The translations under genes and the position numbers were made by a program. Shown here one piece after another: positions 40,712-49,099 of a stretch of 64,000 nt of DNA; within the stretch, counting starts at the first letter, position 1, and the number at the start of each line of letters is the position of its first letter. The notes beneath the pieces were generated by a model. The model worked only from the letters and a program-made list of their open reading frames with translations. It did not search any database and was not told the origin of the DNA. The DNA comes from Phycisphaerae bacterium (lineage in GTDB: Bacteria > Planctomycetota > Phycisphaerae > UBA1845), in assembly GCA_028289375.1 (NCBI GenBank), contig JANQQK010000086.1, positions 92,889-156,888 on the forward strand, given 5' to 3'.

Positions 40712-41359
40712 CTACGGGTTGCGTTTTCTTACGGCCAGGCGGTAGATCGGACGCCCTTCGCGACGGTATTTGACTTCGAAATTCGTCTCAAGCCGGTCGC
40801 TGTCCTCGCACACATCGGCTTGGTCGAACGGAATTTCCTGAAACACCGGAGATTGCAGCACGACTTCCTGAATCTGCTCGAAGTAATCCTGATGATCGGT
40901 CTGGATGGCCCAAAGTCCGCCGGCGATGAGCACACGGTCGACGGATTCGACGAAAGGCGTCTGAATCAGGCGACGTTTGCGGTGGCGTTTCTTGGGCCAG
41001 GGATCTGGATGAAACACGAACAGCGACGTGAGTGACAAGTCGGGCAGGTTGCGTTGCACGAACTGATCGGCGTCCATGCGGATCGTGCGGACATTGGCGA
41101 TGCCCCACCGCGCCATCCGATCGGCTGCGAATTTGTGGTACTTGTTGGCCCACTCGATTCCGATCAGTCGGCGTTCGGGATGTTGCTGGGCGCGTCGGAG
41201 GAGGAACCCGCCCTTGCCGCATCCGATTTCGAGTTCGACCGGTCCTGGCGAATCGAACCACTTCAGCGGATCGATGCGATCATCGGGCGCAGGCTCATCG
41301 ACGATGATGTCATTCATCGTGAGTGCTGCTGGTTGTTCGGGCGATGTGTTCATGATCAT
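40712..41359 (-). CDS. trmB: tRNA (guanine-N7-)-methyltransferase
   Basis: The protein of about 215 residues has VELEIGCGKGGFLLRRAQ as SAM motif I, LIGIEWANKYHKF, and the TrmB-specific LFVFHPDPWPKKRHRKRRL. It makes m7G46 in tRNA. Starts at 41353 or a TTG at 41374 are also possible; none has a clear ribosome binding site. It heads the minus-strand run with the TPR protein and tdk and is divergent from yggS. Confidence 0.93.
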   Translation of the reverse strand: MIMNTSPEQPAALTMNDIIVDEPAPDDRIDPLKWFDSPGPVELEIGCGKGGFLLRRAQQHPERRLIGIEWANKYHKFAADRMARWGIANVRTIRMDADQFVQRNLPDLSLTSLFVFHPDPWPKKRHRKRRLIQTPFVESVDRVLIAGGLWAIQTDHQDYFEQIQEVVLQSPVFQEIPFDQADVCEDSDRLETNFEVKYRREGRPIYRLAVRKRNP

Positions 41360-41368
41360 GGTTTTGTC

Positions 41369-41397
41369 TGGCAACGACGCATCGAGAATCGTATGAT
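41369..41397 (+). promoter_or_regulatory. Candidate promoter for yggS
   Basis: TGGCAA (41369-41374) and TATGAT (41392-41397) are 17 bases apart, with a start near 41404, 27 bases before the GTG. The -35 is weak. Confidence 0.35.
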
Positions 41398-41430
41398 CCC
41401 TCGAACGATGAATCGTAGCGGCAGTGACAC

Positions 41431-42201
41431 GTGAGAAGCAAACTCGAAGACAACCTGGGATCGGTTCAACAGCGCATTGAACAGGCGTGCGTTCGGGCGC
41501 GTCGGCATGCAGACGATGTGCAGCTCGTGGCGGTCACCAAGTCGGTCAGTCCGGATGTCATCTGCGAGTTGGTCGAACTGGGCGTGACCGATTTCGGCGA
41601 GAACCGCGTGCAGGAGTTGACCAACCGGGCGGCGTTCATCTCCGACAAGATCAACCGCCACCTGCTCGATACCGATCAAGGCAAGCCGGCGATGCCGACG
41701 TGGCACATGATCGGCGGTTTGCAACGTAACAAGGTCAAACCGCTGCTGCCGTGGGTCTCGATGGTGCAGTCGGTGGATCGATTGCGGTTGGCCGAGGAGA
41801 TTCACAAGCGCGCCCAGCAAGTGTCGCGTCGGGTCGATGTCCTGCTTGAAGTAAACGGGGGCAACGAGCCTCAAAAGAGTGGGGCGGCGGTATGTGCTGC
41901 CAGCCACCTTGGCGAGCAAATTGCGTCGCTCGATGGTTTGCGGCTTCGCGGGCTGATGACGATGGCGCCGCTCGAGGCGGATGAGACCGAATTGCGGAAC
42001 ATCTTCACGCGCGTCCGCGAGTTGTTCGAAGAGATGCAGCGCGATTTCGACGTCGGCGACGCATTCGACACGCTCAGCATGGGCATGAGCGGGGACTTTG
42101 AACTGGCCGTCGAATGCGGTGCGACCATGGTGCGTGTCGGATCGGCGCTTTTTGAAGGCATCGACGCTCGGCATCTGCAGCCCGCAGCAGACCACGCATA
42201 G
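41431..42201 (+). CDS. yggS: YggS/PLPBP family pyridoxal-phosphate homeostasis protein
   Basis: The 256-residue protein is an alanine-racemase-like barrel without the second domain. LVAVTKSVSPDVICELVELG carries the PLP-binding Lys; TDFGENRVQEL, WHMIGGLQRNKVK, GLMTMAPLEADE and LSMGMSGDFELAVECGATMVRVGSALF are family blocks. It binds PLP and keeps B6 and amino-acid pools balanced rather than catalysing a reaction. The start is GTG at 41431. It converges on the PafA-like phosphatase with a 33-base gap. Confidence 0.94.
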   Translation: MRSKLEDNLGSVQQRIEQACVRARRHADDVQLVAVTKSVSPDVICELVELGVTDFGENRVQELTNRAAFISDKINRHLLDTDQGKPAMPTWHMIGGLQRNKVKPLLPWVSMVQSVDRLRLAEEIHKRAQQVSRRVDVLLEVNGGNEPQKSGAAVCAASHLGEQIASLDGLRLRGLMTMAPLEADETELRNIFTRVRELFEEMQRDFDVGDAFDTLSMGMSGDFELAVECGATMVRVGSALFEGIDARHLQPAADHA

Positions 42202-42234
42202 CCATTCGGATTTGCGGGAACACCCACGCGACCG

Positions 42235-43932
42235 CTACTCAAGTACCTCGTCAATCACACGACCGGCCGCGTCGCCATCCGCAGGGATGGCCAAGCGATG
42301 ACGAAGCGTTGCGGTCAGATCCGGCAGGGTGACGCGCCCACCGTGGGTTGTTGCCTTGATCCCGGGTCCCATCAGCCACATCGGAATGTGCGTGTCGTAA
42401 TCGTTGGCCGACAGCGGCCCGGAGGTGACATTGTCGGGGTACCAGCCATCTCGAAGCCCGACGTAAATGCTGCCGCTGCGATCAGGATAGTGTGATCGCT
42501 TTACGAGACGCTCCAGCTCGGTTAACTCGGATTCGGATTTCGCGACCACATCGCGACAGACGATGGCGTTGTCGATGCCCTGTGCGCGGGCCAGCGCGTT
42601 GGCAGCCACGCGGTCGGCTCGATCAACGTCGATCCCCTTGAGTTCGAGCAGATTCTGATTGAGGTATACCCAGGGCATATCGATGAAACTGAGGTAGTAG
42701 AGCTGATCTCCCGGAGACCCGAACTCGTCGACGAGCGCGTCTTCGACGATTGTCGCGACGGCGTTGAGGTCGATGCGCCCGGCGTCCTTGCCAAACCCTT
42801 GTGCGAATTCCGGTGTCGGGCACGCACCGTGATCTGCGACGACGCTCACCACGTATCCATCCTGACCCACCTGCGTGTCGAGGAAGTTGAACCAGTCAGC
42901 CAACTGCTGATCGAGCCGGTAGAACATGTCGGCCATTTCGTGACTGTCCGGTCCGAACAGGTAGCCACAGTAATCGGTGCTCGACAGACTGAGCATGATG
43001 ACATCAGGCGTTGCGTCGGCCCCAAGCGATTCATTGACGATGGCGCGCTTCGCCGCTTCGAATACAAGTTGATTACCAAATGGCGATGTCCGCAGTTGCC
43101 GGTAGTAGATGCGATTGGGCGTCGGCAACGAGGAGCCAAGCGTTTTCGGCATTTTGTTGAGCCACAGCGTCTTGGGTCCCTGTTCGTAGGGAACATCATC
43201 AGCGTCGCTCTTTTTGTAGGCATTCATGGGCAGCATGTGCTCCCACGGATCGGAAAAGAACGCGTCGACGTATCGCTCTTCATTGAGCTGATTCAGCCAA
43301 CCGGGCATCTGGTCATAGTAGTAGTTGCTGGAGATGAACTGCCCGTCGATGCTCTCCCACCAAATGGCGCCATCGGCAGATTCGCCCGCCAATAGGACCG
43401 CCGCGAGCTGCTTCAGCGACACCGACCAAATCCTGGCTTCAACACCGTGCTTCTCTTTGAGATGACTGCTAAGCGTTCCCCCGATAATTTTCGAGGGGGA
43501 TGCGCCAAATCCGATTTTGTCATCCTTCAGCCCCAGCGACTCGTAGTAGGAATCCGTCGTTGCCGAGATCGGGTCAGAGAGATTGGCCTTGTGCCACTGA
43601 TAGGCGACGACGCCGTGGCTTTCCGGGTATCGACCGGTTGCAAGCGTCGCGTGGCCTGAAGCGGTGTTGGGAGCACCATACCCGACGCTGGCGTTGGTCA
43701 TCCAAGCGCCCTCGTTGATTAGACGTTTGAATCCGCCTTCGCCGAGATGCGATCCGTAGCGATCGAGAAACGCATTCGGCAGCATGTCGACCATCACCAC
43801 AGCGGTCAGCCGCGGCGGTGAGAACATCTTCTTCTGCCGGGATTCCGGTCCCTGGCAGCCGGGGACGAGCGACATCACGATCGTCCCTGCAAGGATGAGG
43901 CTGATCTGATACTTGCGATTGGTTGTCGTCAT
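42235..43932 (-). CDS. PafA-like alkaline phosphatase lipoprotein
   Basis: The 565-residue protein has a lipoprotein signal (ISLILAGTIVMSLVPGC, Cys26). The alkaline-phosphatase-superfamily core shows D49 (TAVVMVDML), the likely nucleophile T90 in GYGAPNTASGHATLATGR, S-S-T-D-Y-C-G-Y-L-F-G-P-D-S-H metal ligands and VVADHGACPTP. A Thr nucleophile in an N-T-x-x-G-H context is typical of PafA-type phosphate-insensitive phosphatases. It should be tethered at the membrane and scavenge phosphate from monoesters. A GGAG site lies 12 bases before the ATG at 43932. A -10-like TACAAT is at 44019-44014. Confidence 0.9.
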   Translation of the reverse strand: MTTTNRKYQISLILAGTIVMSLVPGCQGPESRQKKMFSPPRLTAVVMVDMLPNAFLDRYGSHLGEGGFKRLINEGAWMTNASVGYGAPNTASGHATLATGRYPESHGVVAYQWHKANLSDPISATTDSYYESLGLKDDKIGFGASPSKIIGGTLSSHLKEKHGVEARIWSVSLKQLAAVLLAGESADGAIWWESIDGQFISSNYYYDQMPGWLNQLNEERYVDAFFSDPWEHMLPMNAYKKSDADDVPYEQGPKTLWLNKMPKTLGSSLPTPNRIYYRQLRTSPFGNQLVFEAAKRAIVNESLGADATPDVIMLSLSSTDYCGYLFGPDSHEMADMFYRLDQQLADWFNFLDTQVGQDGYVVSVVADHGACPTPEFAQGFGKDAGRIDLNAVATIVEDALVDEFGSPGDQLYYLSFIDMPWVYLNQNLLELKGIDVDRADRVAANALARAQGIDNAIVCRDVVAKSESELTELERLVKRSHYPDRSGSIYVGLRDGWYPDNVTSGPLSANDYDTHIPMWLMGPGIKATTHGGRVTLPDLTATLRHRLAIPADGDAAGRVIDEVLE

Positions 43933-44236
43933 GGTGCAATTGGCTCCGCGATTGGTCTTGATTGGTCGCAACTCGCCCGAAACGTCGGTGACTTCAGGCT
44001 GGTCGCGTGGCGGATTGTAACGTGTTCGCGCGTTGGCTGCGATAGCGTGGATTGCGGGCAGGGCGGGCTGTGAAATACTACATAAGGGTCCAAGACGCCA
44101 ACGGACCACCATATGCGGTGGCTCAGCGTTATCGGGCCGAAATCGGTGTCAGGACGTGACCCGTACGTTACAGTATCGGTGCGAATTTCGTTGGCGAGCA
44201 CTTTCCGGTCCACCAATTCGGCGATTGTTCACACCC

Positions 44237-44264
44237 TTGTACACGCGCGGAAACCGGGTATAGT
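44237..44264 (+). promoter_or_regulatory. Candidate promoter of the rpsP operon
   Basis: TTGTAC (44237-44242) and TATAGT (44259-44264) are 16 bases apart, giving a start near 44271 and a leader of about 78 bases containing GCCC-ggaa-GGGC (44294-44305), a short stem capped by a GGAA loop. The gene-free stretch 43933-44348 holds this and the -10-like element for the divergent phosphatase, and nothing else I can support. Confidence 0.5.
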
Positions 44265-44348
44265 TATGGACTTCCGTTGGTCACGAGGTAGCGGCCCGGA
44301 AGGGCGTCTCTGAGAACATCTGCAACATGAGCAACACTGGAGGTGCAT

Positions 44349-44606
44349 GTGGCCGTCAGGCTTAGATTGAAACGATTTGGTCGGAAGCATCGACCCTTTT
44401 ATCGCGTGACCGCCGTCGATCAGCGTCGGGCACGCGACAGCAAGGTGATCGAGGAACTTGGCTTTTACGATCCGCTGCACAAGGATCCGGCCCAGCAGAT
44501 CCAACTGAAAAGGGATCGGATCGACTACTGGATCGGTGTCGGTGCGCAGCCTTCGGACACGGTCCGCGGGTTGATCAAGCGGCACGGTGATTCGGCCAGC
44601 GGTTGA
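44349..44606 (+). CDS. rpsP: 30S ribosomal protein S16
   Basis: The 85-residue protein is S16: [19 protein letters not shown], an [18 protein letters not shown] block and a [19 protein letters not shown] end. S16 is an early 30S assembly protein. The GTG at 44349 is chosen because GGAGG sits five bases upstream and the protein then starts (M)AVRLRLKR; a GTG at 44343 would overlap that site. It is first in the rpsP-trmD-rplS-yraN-tatD operon. rimM, often second in this cluster, is absent. Confidence 0.95.
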   Translation: MAVRLRLKRFGRKHRPFYRVTAVDQRRARDSKVIEELGFYDPLHKDPAQQIQLKRDRIDYWIGVGAQPSDTVRGLIKRHGDSASG

Positions 44607-44629
44607 ACCCGCCGGCAGTTGCTGTCTCC

Positions 44630-45340
44630 ATGCGGATCGACATCCTGACGCTTTTTCCCGAAGTCTTTGACGGTTACTTCGGTGCGAGCATCATCGGCAG
44701 GGCGTCTGCCGCCGGCATCGTCGACATTCGGTACACGAACTTTCGTGACTTCACCTCCGACAAGCATCGGAGCGTCGATGACAAGCCCTTTGGCGGCGGA
44801 CCGGGCATGGTGATGATGTGCAGCCCCGTGTTTGAGGCTGTCGAAAGCGTCAGGCAGGAGGCTGAAAGTGGAGAATCCGGTGAGGAGTTGATTCTCCTCA
44901 CGCCGCAGGGCGAACGGTTCAGCCAACCAATGGCAGAGTCTTTCGCATCGCGAGATCGACTGATTCTCATCTGCGGCCATTACGAAGGATTCGACGATCG
45001 CATTCGCGAAGGGTTGCAGCCTCGCGAGGTATCGATCGGCGATTATGTTTTGTCCGGCGGTGAGTCAGCCGCCATGGTGCTTGTGGACGCGGTGGTTCGG
45101 CTGTTGCCCGGTGCATTGGGGCATGAAGAGTCGACAGCCGACGAGTCTTTCAGCCACGGTTTGCTGGAATACCCGCAATACACCAGGCCGCGTGAGTTTC
45201 GCGGTATGACGGTGCCCGACGTGTTGGTGTCGGGACACCATGCGGAGGTTGAAGCTTGGCGGAGGCGACAAGCGTTAGAACGAACAAAGTGTCGTCGCCC
45301 CGACCTGCTTTCGGGTGAGGCGGAGCGAAGCACGCGTTGA
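44630..45340 (+). CDS. trmD: tRNA (guanine-N1-)-methyltransferase
   Basis: The 236-residue protein has the SPOUT knot of Trm[53 protein letters not shown] and [19 protein letters not shown]. It makes m1G37 next to the anticodon and prevents frameshifting. The ATG at 44630 begins exactly at the conserved start; an earlier TTG at 44603 overlaps the rpsP stop and adds nine unmatched residues. The C-terminal domain runs to [10 protein letters not shown]. Confidence 0.96.
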   Translation: MRIDILTLFPEVFDGYFGASIIGRASAAGIVDIRYTNFRDFTSDKHRSVDDKPFGGGPGMVMMCSPVFEAVESVRQEAESGESGEELILLTPQGERFSQPMAESFASRDRLILICGHYEGFDDRIREGLQPREVSIGDYVLSGGESAAMVLVDAVVRLLPGALGHEESTADESFSHGLLEYPQYTRPREFRGMTVPDVLVSGHHAEVEAWRRRQALERTKCRRPDLLSGEAERSTR

Positions 45341-45434
45341 CGATACAAGAGCATCACGCACCGCCTTGGGCGTTTCCGGACAGGACCTTGGTCGAACCCG
45401 GCGGTTGCGAGTCGATGGAAGGAGTAACCGCAGG

Positions 45435-45884
45435 ATGTCCCAGCAACTGATTGACCTCGTCGAGCAGAAATACCTCAAGGAAAATCCCCCCACCTTCGCC
45501 ATTGGCGACACCGTCGACGTGCACACACGCATTGTTGAAGGTGACAAGGAACGCATCCAGATCTTCAACGGCGTGGTCATCGCCAAGCGAGGCCGCGGCA
45601 TGAACGCAATGTTCACCGTCCGCCGCATCGTCGCCAATGAGGGTGTCGAGCGAACCTTCCCGGTGCATTCGCCACGTATCGCCAACGTCGAAGTGAAGCG
45701 CCATGGCAAGGTGCGTCGTGCGAAGCTCTACTTCCTCCGCGATCGCGTCGGCAAGGCCCGTCGTCTCAAGGAAAAGCGTCGCGTCTCTTCCAAGGCGGCC
45801 GCCAAGGAGGCAGCCGCATCCACGCCGCCGCCTCAGGTCAACGAGTCGCCGGCTCCGGAGCCCGTTGAGGTGGCCGGAGGGTAG
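45435..45884 (+). CDS. rplS: 50S ribosomal protein L19 with long C-terminal tail
   Basis: The 149-residue protein contains the complete L19 domain ([38 protein letters not shown] and [20 protein letters not shown]). After it comes a tail of about 35 residues rich in Ala, Pro, Glu and Val ([17 protein letters not shown]). L19 of E. coli is 115 residues, so the tail is extra. L19 sits at the 30S-50S interface. The ATG at 45435 follows GGAG. An in-frame ATG at 45315 is rejected because it has no L19 match. It ends two bases before yraN. Confidence 0.95.
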   Translation: MSQQLIDLVEQKYLKENPPTFAIGDTVDVHTRIVEGDKERIQIFNGVVIAKRGRGMNAMFTVRRIVANEGVERTFPVHSPRIANVEVKRHGKVRRAKLYFLRDRVGKARRLKEKRRVSSKAAAKEAAASTPPPQVNESPAPEPVEVAGG

Positions 45885-45886
45885 GG

Positions 45887-46246
45887 ATGCTGCGGCTCGG
45901 GGCGTGGGGCGAGCGATTGGCCGCCAAAACGCTTCGGCGCAAGGGCTACCGAATCATTGAGCGCAACTTCACATGTCCCGCCGGCGAGATGGACATCATC
46001 GCCGCAGATGGTGACGTGCTCATCTTTGTCGAGGTGAAGTCGCGGTCGTCCGACGCCCACGCCGATCCCGAAGCCAACATCACCGCACACAAACGCCGAC
46101 AACTGACCAGGGTCGCCCGGTACTATCTCTCCGAGAAAAACGCGACGGACCTGCCATGCCGATTTGATGTCATGGCCATCGTCGCGCCGGCGGGTGGCAA
46201 ACCCACCTGCGAGCATTTCGTCGACGCGTTCCAACCCGAGTGGTGA
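45887..46246 (+). CDS. yraN: YraN/UPF0102 family endonuclease-like protein
   Basis: The 119-residue protein has the UPF0102 pattern: GAWGERLAAKTLRRKGYRII, RNFTCPAGEMDIIAADGDVL with the G-E-x-D catalytic acid pair, and LIFVEVKSRSS with E-x-K. This matches a Holliday-junction-resolvase-like nuclease fold, though the biological role is unsettled. It starts two bases after the rplS stop and lies six bases before tatD, so it is firmly inside this operon. Confidence 0.92.
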   Translation: MLRLGAWGERLAAKTLRRKGYRIIERNFTCPAGEMDIIAADGDVLIFVEVKSRSSDAHADPEANITAHKRRQLTRVARYYLSEKNATDLPCRFDVMAIVAPAGGKPTCEHFVDAFQPEW

Positions 46247-46252
46247 ATCCCC

Positions 46253-47026
46253 ATGGGCCTGATTGACTCACACGCACATCTGACGTCAAAGGAATTCACC
46301 GGGCAGGTCGGCGACGTGCTGGATCGGGCCAACGAAGCCGGCGTCGAACGCGTGATTTCCATCGGTGTCGACATGGCCGACAGCGCTCGCGTGCTTGCAA
46401 TGACGGACGATGATCCGCGAATCATCCCGGTCATCGGTATCCATCCGCACGAAGCCGGAAAGGTGCGCGACGAAGACTGGCCCATCTACATGGAATACAT
46501 GACACGCGAGAACGTGGTCGCATTGGGCGAGATGGGCCTGGACTATCACTACGACTTCTCCGACCGCCCATCGCAACACGGCGTGTTTGAGAAGCAACTC
46601 GAACTTGCCAGCCAAACCGGCAAGCCCATCGTCATTCACAGCCGCGAAGCGCATGGCGACACGCTGTCGATCCTGACCAACGCCGGGTTCGTCAACAAAC
46701 CGGTCGTCTTTCACTGCTTCACGGGGACGAAAGCGGAAGCCGCCGCGATTGCCGATCATGGATGGCGGATTTCCTTCACGGGCGTCGTGACGTTCAAGAA
46801 GTCGACAGAATTGCAGGACATCGCAGCCGCCTACCCGTTGGACCAGTTGATGGTGGAGACCGATTCGCCCTATCTGTCGCCGATGCCGATTCGGCACATC
46901 AGGCCCAACGAACCGGCGCATGTCGCGCACACCGCACGGTTCATCGCCGAACTCAAGGGCATGGCGTACGAGGAATTCGTCGCCACCACGGCTGAGAATA
47001 CGCGGCAGTTCTTTCGTCTGACCTGA
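46253..47026 (+). CDS. tatD: TatD-family metal-dependent hydrolase
   Basis: The 257-residue protein is a TIM-barrel TatD: LIDSHAHL carries the first H-x-H, GIHPHEAGKV follows, then ALGEMGLDYHYD with the bridging Glu, IVIHSREAHG, VVFHCFTGTK and MVETDSPYLSPMP with the last Asp. TatD enzymes are 3'-5' DNA/RNA exonucleases or D-aminoacyl-tRNA-related deacylases. It is the last gene of the rpsP operon. The ATG at 46253 directly precedes the first motif. It converges with the GT-C gene, 15 bases away. Confidence 0.94.
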   Translation: MGLIDSHAHLTSKEFTGQVGDVLDRANEAGVERVISIGVDMADSARVLAMTDDDPRIIPVIGIHPHEAGKVRDEDWPIYMEYMTRENVVALGEMGLDYHYDFSDRPSQHGVFEKQLELASQTGKPIVIHSREAHGDTLSILTNAGFVNKPVVFHCFTGTKAEAAAIADHGWRISFTGVVTFKKSTELQDIAAAYPLDQLMVETDSPYLSPMPIRHIRPNEPAHVAHTARFIAELKGMAYEEFVATTAENTRQFFRLT

Positions 47027-47041
47027 CGGCTGGCCTCCAAC

Positions 47042-49096
47042 TCATCGCGCCTTGGCTGTGGCATCTCTGAACGTGTACAGCTCGCCATACCGAATTGGCG
47101 GATCACCGGTCGAGAAGACATGCGTCCGATCCCAGCCATGTTGACTCAGCTGCAGGAAGACATCGGGCGTAACTTCTTTCGGAAAACCGTAACGCGATCC
47201 GCGAAGCCGTGCGATCTCCGACCAATGCACGAATATGTGCGTGTAGCCTCGCTCGCGAAGCCAATCCGAAAGCTGCTTTGCGGACTCTGCCTCGCGGATG
47301 GCGGTCACGAAGGGATTGCGGTTGAACACGACGCAGTAGTCGGCATCGGGTTTGACGTAGAATGCCTTCGCATCGCCGACCATGAGCACCTTCGCATCCT
47401 CGGGGAAACTCGTCGCGTTGAGGACGGCCAGATGCTCGTGCCCACCGCCTTGACCGGTCAGGAAGAATGCGGTCGCGCCGTCCCAGGGCACGCGTTGCCC
47501 CTCAACGTAGTAGTGCTCGCGATACAGTCGCCACGTCTGCGTCGCGTTGAACAATCCGCCAGCCACGAGAATCGCAATCAATACCGTCGCCCGCGACCGC
47601 GATCGAACACCATCGACGACGCGCCCGCCCAGCAGCACAAGCGGGATCATCAGCGGTATGGCAAAGCGCGCATACAAATGCGTCAGGCCAAACCACACAA
47701 GAAGCTGTACAATCGCCATGGCTGCCAAGGCAATGTCAAGCCGTGATCGCCGAGCGGTGGTCAACCGCCATGCAGCAAGGATGAACAGCATCGGTCCAAA
47801 TCGGTGATGCGGGTCAGCAAGAATGTGTCGCCACGTGAGGGCGATGCGCGCTGACAAGACCGACTCGTCCGGTCCGGGGTTGTGCGAATCGGCAAAGTGG
47901 TCCGCCTCGACCGATCCCCATCCCTCGGGATGGGCCTCGAAAACTTGGTGCAGCAGCGGAAAAACCGGGTTGCCGGTCATGGCCGCGTTCTTGATCAGCC
48001 AGGGTGAAAACGCGAGCAGAGCGGATGCGCCAACGATGAACATGCTGCGAAGTCGCTGCGACCATCCGCGATCAATCATGGCCAACGCTGCGACCACCGG
48101 TAACGCGATCATCACCACGCCGGTGTACTTGCACCCACAAGCGAAACCAGCCAACAGGCCAGCCACGATCAGCTCTCGCGATGACACGCGAGATTGTGTG
48201 TCACGGGGATCGAACGCGCGCATCAGCGCACCGGCGGCGACGAATCCGAACAGCAGCAGCAGATTCTCAACGTACGCAATGCCTGACAGATAGACCAGCC
48301 AGCCGGTTGTCGCCGCGAGCACGCCGGTCACAACGCCGACATTCTGACCCCGACGGCGACCGATCATGTACGCCGTCGCCACGCACGCGACACCAATCAG
48401 TGCGTTGAGGATCTTGGCCGACGCCGCCCCGGCATACACATCGCCGACCAGCAGCATCGAAAGCAGATAGAGCATCTCCGCGTTGGCGGGGAAGTTGGCG
48501 TAGACATTGTGCGGAACGTAGTCAATCTGGCCGGAATGCAGGTATTCACGCGGCAGTTGCAGGTGGTACTCGAGCACATCGTATCCGTTGCCCTCCTCCT
48601 GCCACAGAACGCCCGGCGGTGCGACGGACACAATGATGATCAAGACAATCGAAGGAACGACCAGAATCCAGCACCACCGCCATGCGGCATCACGGTAATC
48701 GTCTGTTTTGTTACTCGCTGGAACGAGTTTTCGTACGACAAGCAAGCCCGGCACCGTCATGGCAACGAGCACCAGCAGCACGATCCAGCGTTGCAGACAT
48801 CCGATGACGCCGAGAACGAGAATGGCTGTGGAGACAAGGCCAAGACCAAGCCCCAGGGCAACAATCAGCGTCCACCATCGATCACCCGAACGACCGGACA
48901 ACGAATTGGCAATCGGCAAACCGGCCAGCGTCGCGATCGCGAGAATGATGAGGGCGGGAAGCCCATCCACGGCGAACAGAAAAAGGGCGGTCGGCGATTC
49001 CACCCAAACGCAGATGATCGTCAACACAAGAACAGTGAGCAGAAGAGCCCGTGAAGAGATGCCCGGGATCACAGACGTCGACGCCGACGACGACAT
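47042..49096 (-). CDS. GT-C type (GT39-like) membrane glycosyltransferase or mannosyltransferase-like protein
   Basis: The 684-residue protein has 12 or more hydrophobic helices, an early luminal loop with GNGYDVLEYHLQLPREYLHS and VPHNVYANFPANAEMLY, and a C-terminal soluble domain (LMVGDAKAFYVKPDADY, YTHIFVHWSEIARL). This loop pattern is typical of polyprenyl-phosphate-sugar-dependent GT-C enzymes; the E-Y-H would be near the catalytic acid. The start ATG at 49096 lies three bases after the stop of the AMMECR1-like/toroid gene, so the two are one unit. It probably glycosylates lipids or secreted proteins at the outer face of the inner membrane. Confidence 0.82.
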   Translation of the reverse strand: MSSSASTSVIPGISSRALLLTVLVLTIICVWVESPTALFLFAVDGLPALIILAIATLAGLPIANSLSGRSGDRWWTLIVALGLGLGLVSTAILVLGVIGCLQRWIVLLVLVAMTVPGLLVVRKLVPASNKTDDYRDAAWRWCWILVVPSIVLIIIVSVAPPGVLWQEEGNGYDVLEYHLQLPREYLHSGQIDYVPHNVYANFPANAEMLYLLSMLLVGDVYAGAASAKILNALIGVACVATAYMIGRRRGQNVGVVTGVLAATTGWLVYLSGIAYVENLLLLFGFVAAGALMRAFDPRDTQSRVSSRELIVAGLLAGFACGCKYTGVVMIALPVVAALAMIDRGWSQRLRSMFIVGASALLAFSPWLIKNAAMTGNPVFPLLHQVFEAHPEGWGSVEADHFADSHNPGPDESVLSARIALTWRHILADPHHRFGPMLFILAAWRLTTARRSRLDIALAAMAIVQLLVWFGLTHLYARFAIPLMIPLVLLGGRVVDGVRSRSRATVLIAILVAGGLFNATQTWRLYREHYYVEGQRVPWDGATAFFLTGQGGGHEHLAVLNATSFPEDAKVLMVGDAKAFYVKPDADYCVVFNRNPFVTAIREAESAKQLSDWLRERGYTHIFVHWSEIARLRGSRYGFPKEVTPDVFLQLSQHGWDRTHVFSTGDPPIRYGELYTFRDATAKAR

Positions 49097-49099
49097 GCG

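Noticed and set aside
44266..44313. A 15-codon upstream frame in the rpsP leader
   Set aside because: Its ATG lies only two bases after the -10 element, so it would be upstream of the predicted transcript start and not translated from that promoter.
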